This document shows, one piece after another, positions 58,204 through 64,000 of a stretch of DNA of 64,000 bases; position 1 is the first letter of the stretch; each line of letters opens with the position of its first letter. The position numbers were made by a program, and so were the translations under genes. Origin of the DNA: an uncultured Lachnospiraceae bacterium (GTDB lineage Bacteria; Bacillota; Clostridia; Lachnospirales; Lachnospiraceae). Location: contig CACWHK010000002.1 in the NCBI GenBank assembly GCA_902760755.1, positions 1 to 64,000 of the forward strand, given 5' to 3'. The notes beneath the pieces were generated by a model, which saw only the letters and a list, made by a program, of their open reading frames with translations, did not search any database and was not told the DNA's origin.

Positions 58204-59884
58204 CTTTCTTCTTTTCCCAATCCTTTTCTTTGATTTCTGCCCGACGAACCTTACCGCTTACGGTCTTCGGGAGCTCCTTCACAAACTCGATGGTCTTCGG
58301 CCTCTTGTAGGAAGCAAGCGTATTGCGAAGATATTTCATGATCTCCTTCTTCAGACTGTCAGAGCCCTCCGTTCCTTCAGCCAGAACGATAGAGGCCTTG
58401 ATGGCCTGACCACGGATAAGGTCCGGAATGCTTGTTACGGCACACTCCAGAACATAGGGGAGACGCATGATCTCATTCTCGATCTCAAAGGGTCCCACCC
58501 GGTATCCGGCGGATTTGATGACATCGTCAACCCGACCAACATACCACAAAAATCCATCCTTGTCTACATAAGCCGTATCTCCGGTGTGATAAAAACCGTC
58601 ATGCCATACGGCCTGAGTCTTCTCCGGATCCTGGAAATATCCGAGGAACAGTCCGTAGGGAAGGGACTCGGAGGTGCGGATACAGATCTCGCCCACTTCC
58701 TCGGCGTCACAGTCCCTGCCATCCGGTCGTAGGATATGGACATCGAACTGCGGATTCGGCCGGCCCATGGAGCCGGGACGCGGTGTGGAGCCAAGGAGGC
58801 TTCCTGCCACCAGTGTGGTTTCGGTCTGACCGTAGCCCTCCATGATGGGGAGCCCGGTGGCTGCCAGGAACCTGCGGAAGATCTCCGGGTTCAGTGCTTC
58901 GCCGGCAGTTGTTACATTTTTTAAGGAAGAAAGGTTATAATGCGAGAGGTCCACGTGCACCAGAAACCGGTAAACGGTGGGAGGTGCGCAGAAGGTGGTG
59001 ATCCGGTACTTCTGGATCATACTGAGGATCTCCTTCGCATAGAAATCCGCGTAATCATAGGTGAAGATCGAGGCCTCGCAGAGCCACTGGCCGTAGAGCT
59101 TGCCCCAGACTGCCTTGCCCCAGCCGGTATCGCTGATGGTAAAATGCAGTCCCTCCGGATCCACGCCGTGCCAGTAGCGGGCCGTTACGTAGTGTCCCAG
59201 AGGATACTTATAGCTATGCGTCGCCATCTTCGGATAGGAGGTGGTCCCTGAGGTAAAGTACATCAGCATGGGATCATCCCCGCCGGCACAGTCCGCCGGA
59301 CGCTCGAAGGTTGCCGAGAAGTAGCGGAGTGAGCGGTTGAAGGAATCCCAGCCGCTTCTGGTACCGCCCACCAGGACCTTCGCCTTGATGGCATCGTTGT
59401 ATCTTGCCGCTTTGTCAATTTCGTCAGCCACCTCACCGTCTGCAGTTGCAACGACCGCACGGATCTTTCCGGCCTTGAACCGGTACTCAAAATCTTTTTT
59501 TGTCAGAAGATATGAGGCGGGAACGGCTACGGCGCCCAGTTTATGAAGGGCCAGCATCAGGAACCAGAACTGATAATGACGCTTCAGGACCAGCATGACA
59601 CGGTCACCTTTTTTGATCCCGAGGTAGGAAAGATAATTTGCAGTGCGGTCGGAATAAGTTTTCATATCCCCGAAAGTGATCCGCCGCTCCTGTCCGGTTT
59701 TCGATATATGAAGCATCGCAAGCTTCGAAGGACATTTTTCTGCAAGACGATCTACTATATCATATGCAAAATTAAATCCGTCGGTATTCTGAAAACGGAT
59801 GCCGGTAAGACTTCCGTTCTCATCGTGAGAAGTGCTGATATATCGGCCTGCAATGCCCGGTTCGGGCAGATAGGTCTGTTCCAT
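58193..59884 (-). CDS. Acyl-CoA synthetase, AMP-forming
   Basis: An adenylate-forming enzyme of 563 residues that activates a carboxylic acid to its CoA thioester. The P-loop-like YFTSGTTSYPKMATHSY, the GYGQTET motif, the GDTAYVDKDGFLWYVGR hinge region and the C-terminal catalytic Lys in LPKTVSGKVRR are conserved. The sequence is closest to medium-chain or acetyl-CoA-synthetase-like enzymes (AcsM type). Located upstream of fabF and divergent from acpP, it may feed exogenous acids into lipid synthesis; substrate not deducible. GGAG precedes the ATG at 59884. Confidence 0.92.
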   Translation of the reverse strand: MEQTYLPEPGIAGRYISTSHDENGSLTGIRFQNTDGFNFAYDIVDRLAEKCPSKLAMLHISKTGQERRITFGDMKTYSDRTANYLSYLGIKKGDRVMLVLKRHYQFWFLMLALHKLGAVAVPASYLLTKKDFEYRFKAGKIRAVVATADGEVADEIDKAARYNDAIKAKVLVGGTRSGWDSFNRSLRYFSATFERPADCAGGDDPMLMYFTSGTTSYPKMATHSYKYPLGHYVTARYWHGVDPEGLHFTISDTGWGKAVWGKLYGQWLCEASIFTYDYADFYAKEILSMIQKYRITTFCAPPTVYRFLVHVDLSHYNLSSLKNVTTAGEALNPEIFRRFLAATGLPIMEGYGQTETTLVAGSLLGSTPRPGSMGRPNPQFDVHILRPDGRDCDAEEVGEICIRTSESLPYGLFLGYFQDPEKTQAVWHDGFYHTGDTAYVDKDGFLWYVGRVDDVIKSAGYRVGPFEIENEIMRLPYVLECAVTSIPDLIRGQAIKASIVLAEGTEGSDSLKKEIMKYLRNTLASYKRPKTIEFVKELPKTVSGKVRRAEIKEKDWEKKKDEK

Positions 59885-59916
59885 TCAAATGCTCCTTTTG
59901 TGGTATGCACAACATC

Positions 59917-59943
59917 ATGACGTAGTTTTTAAAACTACATCAT
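59917..59943. promoter_or_regulatory. Palindromic operator in the leader of the acyl-CoA synthetase operon
   Basis: GTAGTTTT 59922-59929 mirrors AAAACTAC 59931-59938, and the symmetry extends with one mismatch to 59917 and 59943. It lies about +7 to +33 relative to the predicted minus-strand start. Its TAGTT...AACTA half-sites match those of the palindrome at 60110. Confidence 0.6.
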
Positions 59944-59956
59944 CTTTTCTATTTCT

Positions 59957-59984
59957 ACTATATACATCGTACAGAGAATGTCAA
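59957..59984 (-). promoter_or_regulatory. Promoter of the acyl-CoA synthetase-fabF operon
   Basis: On the minus strand, a perfect TTGACA (59984-59979) and TATAGT (59962-59957) are 16 bp apart, with the start near 59950. The leader then contains the 59917-59943 palindrome. Confidence 0.65.
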
Positions 59985-60077
59985 GAGGAAAAGTTATAGT
60001 CTAGGTGTCGAAAAGGCCTCATTTCCGGATAGACAATATGACCATATTCGTTTGACAAATATGCACAAAATTCCTTA

Positions 60078-60105
60078 TTGACAACCGATGAAACATCGAT
60101 ATAAT
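60078..60105 (+). promoter_or_regulatory. Promoter of the acpP-acc-fab operon
   Basis: TTGACA (60078-60083) and TATAAT (60100-60105), both perfect, are 16 bp apart, with the start near 60112, overlapping the palindrome at 60110. The divergent gap 59885-60172 has no gene and holds these two promoters and two operators. Confidence 0.78.
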
Positions 60106-60109
60106 GGGG

Positions 60110-60131
60110 TTAGTTAAAATTTTTTAACTAA
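60110..60131. promoter_or_regulatory. Palindromic operator at the acpP start site
   Basis: TTAGTTAAAA 60110-60119 mirrors TTTTAACTAA 60122-60131 around TT, covering the predicted transcription start. A further CTTTTTAAC follows at 60134. Half-sites match the operator at 59917. A FapR- or FabT-type lipid repressor is plausible; which family cannot be told from the site. Confidence 0.68.
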
Positions 60132-60172
60132 AACTTTTTAACAATTTCTGACGAAGACAAAGGAGAAAGAAG

Positions 60173-60397
60173 ATGTTTGAGGAAATCAAAAAGGTTATCG
60201 TTGACACACTGAGCTGTGATGAGGACAAGGTTACTCCGGAGGCATCTCTGACAGATGATCTCGGTGCTGACTCTCTGGATGCAGTTGAGCTCGGTATGGC
60301 AATCGAGGAGGCTGTCGGTGTAACGATCGAGGACGAGGATCTTCCGAAGATCAAGACCGTTCAGGACCTGATCGATTATGTTGAGGCACACAAGTAA
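60173..60397 (+). CDS. acpP: Acyl carrier protein
   Basis: Carrier of growing acyl chains, 74 residues, acidic and four-helical. Phosphopantetheine attaches at Ser34 in [23 protein letters not shown] lies 11 bases before the ATG. It is the first gene of the fatty-acid operon and is followed by a hairpin before accD, which could let acpP be made in excess, as ACP needs to be. Confidence 0.97.
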   Translation: MFEEIKKVIVDTLSCDEDKVTPEASLTDDLGADSLDAVELGMAIEEAVGVTIEDEDLPKIKTVQDLIDYVEAHK

Positions 60398-60415
60398 ACA
60401 GACTTTTTCTTTGTA

Positions 60416-60453
60416 CGACGCGAGCACCGGGGTATTCCTTGCTGCTCGCGTCG
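60416..60453 (+). terminator. Hairpin between acpP and accD, possible attenuator
   Basis: CGACGCGAGCA 60416-60426 pairs with TGCTCGCGTCG 60443-60453 (perfect 11 bp, 16-nt loop). A T tract is absent right after it, so partial termination or RNA processing is more likely than a full stop. Confidence 0.6.
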
Positions 60454-60505
60454 AACTGTGTAAGGCAAAAGTTTTTGGTGACTTACAGGAGAATGGGAAA
60501 AAACC

Positions 60506-61471
60506 ATGAGTTTATTGGATAAGATAAAAAAGAAGAAAGCGGCTGCACCGGTCCAAAGAGAGGTACCGGCGTCGCAGGGCTCCGGATTGAATGTGCTGTC
60601 TCAGGCAGCAGAGGATATGACAGAGGTCCTGAACCGCGCGACGGAAGCACCGTTTGTGTATAAGAAGGGGCCGGATCCCCATGGGTCGGATATGTTTACC
60701 TGTACGGAATGCGGCAGCCAGTATGTGATCACGGAGATGCGGAAGGCACTGTACATCTGCCCGAACTGCGGAAAGCATCATAAGATCTCTGCCAGAAGAA
60801 GGATGCGGAATCTGGTGGATCCGGGAACCTTCCGGAAGCTGAAGGCAGTGATGGGAGATGTAAATCCGCTGGATTATCCGGATTATGAAGCTAAGATCGC
60901 AGAGCTTCGCGAGAAGACCGGTATGAACGAGGGCGTTCTGGCCGGTGTCGGTGAGATCGAGGGCCAGAAGGCCGTGATCGCCGTAATGGGAAGCGAATTC
61001 CTGATGGGAAGCATGGGTATGGCCGTAGGTGAGATGATCACCACGTCCTTTGAGGTTGCCGAGAAGCTGAAGCTTCCGGTGATCATTTTTACAGCCAGCG
61101 GTGGTGCCAGAATGCAGGAGGGTATCCTTTCCCTGATGCAGATGGCAAAGACCTCTGCGGCAGCGAAGCATTTCAGTGAGAACGGCGGACTTTATATCGC
61201 GGTTCTGACACATCCCACCACGGGCGGTGTAAGTGCCAGCTTCGCAACCCTGGCGGATATTACCATCGCAGAGCCGGGAGCCCTGATCGGGTTTGCGGGT
61301 CCGCGGGTGATCGAGCAGACCATAGGACAGAAGCTGCCGGAGGGCTTCCAGAGAGCGGAATACCTGGAGGATCACGGCTTCGTGGATGAGATCGTAAGAC
61401 GGGATGAGATCCGCGGCAAGCTGTCCCAAATCCTGCGGCTGCATCAGAAGAAAAGGAGGCCGACGTTATGA
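60506..61471 (+). CDS. accD: Acetyl-CoA carboxylase carboxyltransferase subunit beta
   Basis: Beta half of the carboxyltransferase making malonyl-CoA, 321 residues. A zinc ribbon with Cys66, Cys69, Cys85 and Cys88 (CTECG ... CPNCG) precedes the crotonase-like core (IIFTASGGARMQEGILSLMQMAKTSAA and GGVSASFATLADITIAEPGALIGFAGPRVI). The N-terminal 50 residues are a variable extension. AGGAG lies 14 bases before the ATG, slightly far. It overlaps accA by 4 nt; biotin carboxylase and carrier genes (accB, accC) are not in the visible part. Confidence 0.96.
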   Translation: MSLLDKIKKKKAAAPVQREVPASQGSGLNVLSQAAEDMTEVLNRATEAPFVYKKGPDPHGSDMFTCTECGSQYVITEMRKALYICPNCGKHHKISARRRMRNLVDPGTFRKLKAVMGDVNPLDYPDYEAKIAELREKTGMNEGVLAGVGEIEGQKAVIAVMGSEFLMGSMGMAVGEMITTSFEVAEKLKLPVIIFTASGGARMQEGILSLMQMAKTSAAAKHFSENGGLYIAVLTHPTTGGVSASFATLADITIAEPGALIGFAGPRVIEQTIGQKLPEGFQRAEYLEDHGFVDEIVRRDEIRGKLSQILRLHQKKRRPTL

Positions 61472-62394
61472 CCATCAGAGAGATAGACGAGCGAATGACG
61501 GCCCTGGAGGAAGAGAAGCGGCAGGACGGCCTCACGGAGGCACGGGCCCATGAGATGGAGCAGGAGTATGCAGCGCTCTGCAGAGCCTGTGATTCGGTTA
61601 CGGCTCATGACAATGTGTTCCTGGCACGGCACAGACGCCGTCCGAAGATCGATGACTATATCAATGCCCTGTTCACGGACTTCTTCGTACAAAGAGGAGA
61701 CCTTCTTTCGAAGGAGGATCAGAGTATCTTCGGCGGAATCGCCCTGTTCCACGGCATCCCGGTAACGGTTCTCGGACATCGCAAGGGAAAGAACATCAAC
61801 GAGAATATGAAGTATAACTTCGGTATGCCGGAGCCGGAGGGCTACCGGAAGGCTCTTCGTATGATGAAGCAGGCCGAGAAGTTCGGACGACCGATCATTA
61901 CATTTATCGATACTCCGGGAGCATATCCGGGTCTGGAGGCGGAGGAGCACGGTCAGAGCAACGCCATCGCAAGGAATCTTGCGGAAATGAGTGCGCTGAA
62001 GACTCCCATCTTCTCCATCGTAACCGGTGAAGGAAGCTCCGGAGGAGCGCTTGCCATCGGTGTTGCAAATAAGGTTTACATGCTGGAGCATGCGGTTTAT
62101 TCCGTGCTTTCCCCGGAGGGCTTTGCTTCCATTCTCTGGAAGGATTCCACCCGTGCGGCTGAGGCCTGTGACCTGATGAAGCTGACGGCACAGGATCTGT
62201 ACCGGTTCGGCGTGATCGACGGGATCATCCCGGAGCCGGCCTGCGGAGCACATCATAATCCTGCTGCAGTCTATAAGGCTATCGACCGGATGCTGGTAAG
62301 GGAGTTCAATGCCATGAAGCGTATGTCCCCCACGGATATCGCAAAGGCGCGTTACGAGAAGTTCCGGAATATCGACAGGCTGGCACGAAAGTAA
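61468..62394 (+). CDS. accA: Acetyl-CoA carboxylase carboxyltransferase subunit alpha
   Basis: Alpha half of the carboxyltransferase, 308 residues. The core motifs FGGIALFHGIPVTVLGHRKGKN, GMPEPEGYRKALRMMKQAEKFGRPIITFIDTPGAYPG and GEGSSGGALAIGVANKVYMLEHAVYSVLSPEGFASILWKD are the family hallmarks (shown in parts). It is translationally coupled to accD by an ATGA overlap. A GACGG/CCGTC mini-hairpin follows at 62395-62407, then fabK. Confidence 0.96.
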   Translation: MTIREIDERMTALEEEKRQDGLTEARAHEMEQEYAALCRACDSVTAHDNVFLARHRRRPKIDDYINALFTDFFVQRGDLLSKEDQSIFGGIALFHGIPVTVLGHRKGKNINENMKYNFGMPEPEGYRKALRMMKQAEKFGRPIITFIDTPGAYPGLEAEEHGQSNAIARNLAEMSALKTPIFSIVTGEGSSGGALAIGVANKVYMLEHAVYSVLSPEGFASILWKDSTRAAEACDLMKLTAQDLYRFGVIDGIIPEPACGAHHNPAAVYKAIDRMLVREFNAMKRMSPTDIAKARYEKFRNIDRLARK

Positions 62395-62447
62395 GACGGT
62401 TTCCGTCATCCGACGAAAGATCCGTTAGGTGAAATAAGGAGTAGAAC

Positions 62448-63386
62448 ATGAAACTCATCAATGAATTATTGGGTGTGAAGTATCCCATCATCCAGGGAGG
62501 AATGGCAAATATAGCAACCGGAAAGTTCGCGGCAGCAGTCTCCAACGCAGGGGCTCTCGGCCTGATCGCCTCCGGCGGAATGCCCGCAGAGGCACTGGAG
62601 AAGGAAATCCGCGATGCCAGAGAGGCTACGGATAAGCCCTTTGGCGTGAACCTGATGCTGATGAACCCGGATGCAGACAATATCGCAGACCTGCTGGCGC
62701 GGGAGAAGATTCAGATCATCACCACGGGAGCAGGAACACCGGGAAAGTATATCGAGAAGTGGAAGGAAACAGGCGCTATCGTGATCCCGGTGGTTGCCAG
62801 CTGCGCGCTTGCAAAGAAGGTAGAGAAGCAGGGCGTGGATGCAGTCATCGCTGAGGGCGGTGAGAGCGGCGGTCATGTAGGTGACATGACCACCATGGCA
62901 CTGGTTCCCCAGGTGATCGACAGTGTGGAGATCCCGGTCATTGCAGCCGGCGGTATAGCGGACGGAAGACAGTTCGCGGCAGCTCTCTGCCTGGGTGCGG
63001 CAGGCATCCAGATCGGTACCAGCCTTCTGGTATCCGAGGAGTGCCCGATCCACGAGAATTACAAGGCAGAGCTGATCAAGGCAAGAGATAACAGCACCAC
63101 GGTAACCGGACGGAGTCTGGGAGCACCGGTGCGTATCATCAAGAACCCCATGGCACGTGAATATCTGAAGCTGGAGGCAGCAGCTGCTTCCCGTGACGAG
63201 TTGGAGCAGATCACCCTGGGCGGACTCCGGAGAGCCGTATTCGACGGTGATATGAAGAACGGTTCCGTCATGGCAGGTCAGGTCTGCGGACAGCTGAAGG
63301 AGGTTCGTCCTCTGGCGGACATCCTGGAGGATATGTACCAGGGCGCAAAGAAGGTGCTTGAGGAGACGCGGGCCATCGAGCTTTAA
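62448..63386 (+). CDS. fabK: Enoyl-ACP reductase II (FabK)
   Basis: FMN-dependent enoyl-ACP reductase of the nitronate-monooxygenase-like family, 312 residues, which replaces FabI in many Firmicutes. Motifs: YPIIQGGMANIATGKFAAAVSNAG, GVNLMLMNPDADNIADLL, AEGGESGGHVGDMTTMALVPQV and PVIAAGGIADGRQFAAALCLGAAGIQIGT (shown in parts). TAAGGAG precedes the ATG. Its position in a fab operon separates it from nitronate monooxygenase paralogues. FabK gives triclosan insensitivity as a family trait. Confidence 0.95.
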   Translation: MKLINELLGVKYPIIQGGMANIATGKFAAAVSNAGALGLIASGGMPAEALEKEIRDAREATDKPFGVNLMLMNPDADNIADLLAREKIQIITTGAGTPGKYIEKWKETGAIVIPVVASCALAKKVEKQGVDAVIAEGGESGGHVGDMTTMALVPQVIDSVEIPVIAAGGIADGRQFAAALCLGAAGIQIGTSLLVSEECPIHENYKAELIKARDNSTTVTGRSLGAPVRIIKNPMAREYLKLEAAAASRDELEQITLGGLRRAVFDGDMKNGSVMAGQVCGQLKEVRPLADILEDMYQGAKKVLEETRAIEL

Positions 63387-63430
63387 GGTTCTTTTCAAAT
63401 AAGAGTACTAAGATGCAGGAGTAAATGAAA

Positions 63431-64000
63431 ATGAAGCTTGGATTTTTATATGCCGGACAGGGCAGTCAGACCGTAGGAATGGGAAAGGATCTCTACGAGG
63501 CATATCCCTCCTTCCGTGAGGTGCTGGACAGCGCGGATCCCGGATTTGATCTTCGCACCGTATCCTTCGAGGGACCTGCGGAGGTATTGAATGAGACAAA
63601 GTATACCCAGCCGTGCATGGTTGCATTTGCGGTTGGAATGACAAGGGTCCTGGCAGAGGCTGGAATCACACCGGCCATCGCCGCAGGTCTTTCCCTGGGC
63701 GAGTACAGTGCCCTCTATGCGGCAGGCGTCTTCACGGAGCAGCAGGTGATCGACCTGGTTGCCTTCCGCGGAAATGCCATGCAGTCCGCGGTACAGGGTC
63801 GCGAGTGCAAGATGATCGCGGTTCTCGGCCTGGCGCGGGAGAAGATCTACGAGGGCTGCAGCAAGGTACAGGCTGAGTTCCCGGATCTTTGTTGTGAGCC
63901 GGCAAACTTCAACTGCCCGGGACAGATCACGGTATCCGGAGACGCTGAGGCGGTGGATGCGGCAGCAGAGGTGATGAAGGAGCTCGGCGCGAAGCGTGTG
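63431..64000 (+). CDS. fabD: Malonyl-CoA:ACP transacylase FabD (cut by window end)
   Basis: First 190 residues of the malonyl transferase; the 3' end is outside the window. It begins MKLGFLYAGQGSQTVGMGKDLY. The nucleophile elbow reads GLSLGEYSAL, where the usual GHSxGE has Leu in place of His; the catalytic Ser is kept. YTQPCMVAFAVG and NFNCPGQITVSG are typical. ATG 63431 is preferred to 63425 because AGGAG (63417-63421) is 9 bases from it against 3. The frame is open to 64000. Confidence 0.93.
   Translation, partial: MKLGFLYAGQGSQTVGMGKDLYEAYPSFREVLDSADPGFDLRTVSFEGPAEVLNETKYTQPCMVAFAVGMTRVLAEAGITPAIAAGLSLGEYSALYAAGVFTEQQVIDLVAFRGNAMQSAVQGRECKMIAVLGLAREKIYEGCSKVQAEFPDLCCEPANFNCPGQITVSGDAEAVDAAAEVMKELGAKRV

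Noticed and set aside
62448..63386. FabK considered as nitronate monooxygenase
   Set aside because: Placement between accA and fabD in a fatty-acid operon and the GGHVGDM motif favour enoyl-ACP reductase.

Overview
This window looks like a chromosomal segment of an anaerobic Firmicute of class Clostridia, most likely Lachnospiraceae or a close relative. The basis is gene content and order: an Rnf complex in clostridial order C-D-G-E-A-B, FabK as the enoyl-ACP reductase, a MraZ-led dcw cluster, ClpC, MetF, an ATP-dependent GldF/GldG-like ABC system, and LacI-like sensors fused to c-di-GMP enzymes. The chromosome is moderately GC-rich by eye (middle fifties) with strong AGGAGG-type ribosome sites. 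The first 2 kb is clearly more AT-rich and is the int/xis end of a Tn916-like integrated element.

Layout. 1-2100: non-coding AT-rich DNA with five tandem 10-bp repeats, then xis and int of an integrative element abutting ychF. 2102-4464: ychF and lgt. 4543-13585: division and cell-wall cluster mraZ-rsmH-ftsL-pbp-murD-ftsW-divIB-ftsZ, with mraY, murF, murG and ftsA absent from their usual places. 13609-15649: a coiled-coil protein, a thioesterase and metF. 15660-15836: hairpin repeats in a convergent gap. 15839-18166 (minus): LacI-like/GGDEF protein. 18415-21449: purM-purN-purD. 21609-26061: clpC, a small conserved protein and radA. 26147-29491: LacI-like/EAL/beta-helix protein. 29511-35706: ABC-F ATPase, apbE, glycogen debranching enzyme, NusG-II-domain protein and a Gx-type transporter. 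35715-35962: a small gene split at a G7 tract. 36104-41348: rnfC, a fused rnfD-rnfG, rnfE with a Cys-rich tail, rnfA and rnfB. 41366-42425: nrdR and a YigZ-family protein. 42489-46674 (minus): a membrane-anchored NlpC/P60-like protein and an ABC-2 exporter. 46920-50936: htrA, tgt, yajC and a lipoprotein. 51061-56699: membrane protein, ldh, xth, ABC ATPase and a fused GldF-GldG-like permease. 56695-56941: three more hairpins in a second convergent gap. 56947-64000: fatty-acid synthesis, with fabF and an acyl-CoA synthetase on the minus strand diverging from acpP-accD-accA-fabK-fabD (cut by the window end).

How the parts fit. ApbE attaches FMN to RnfD and RnfG, and both flavin attachment motifs are visible in the fused RnfDG, so apbE at 31.5 kb probably serves the Rnf operon. 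The divergent fatty-acid promoters each carry a TAGTT...AACTA palindrome just after the predicted start, pointing to one shared lipid regulator encoded elsewhere. The two c-di-GMP proteins share a LacI-like ligand-binding module but carry opposite enzymes.

Most unusual observations: (1) five hairpins whose 14-15 nt loops are nearly identical (CACATTTYCCRTGGG-type) while their stems differ but remain self-complementary, all in the two convergent intergenic gaps that lack an ordinary terminator; (2) a 1114-residue LacI-like/EAL/beta-helix protein; (3) the RnfD-RnfG fusion together with an RnfE that has a C-x2-C-x4-C-x7-C tail; (4) the G7-interrupted small gene. All calls were made by reading the sequence; no database search was run.
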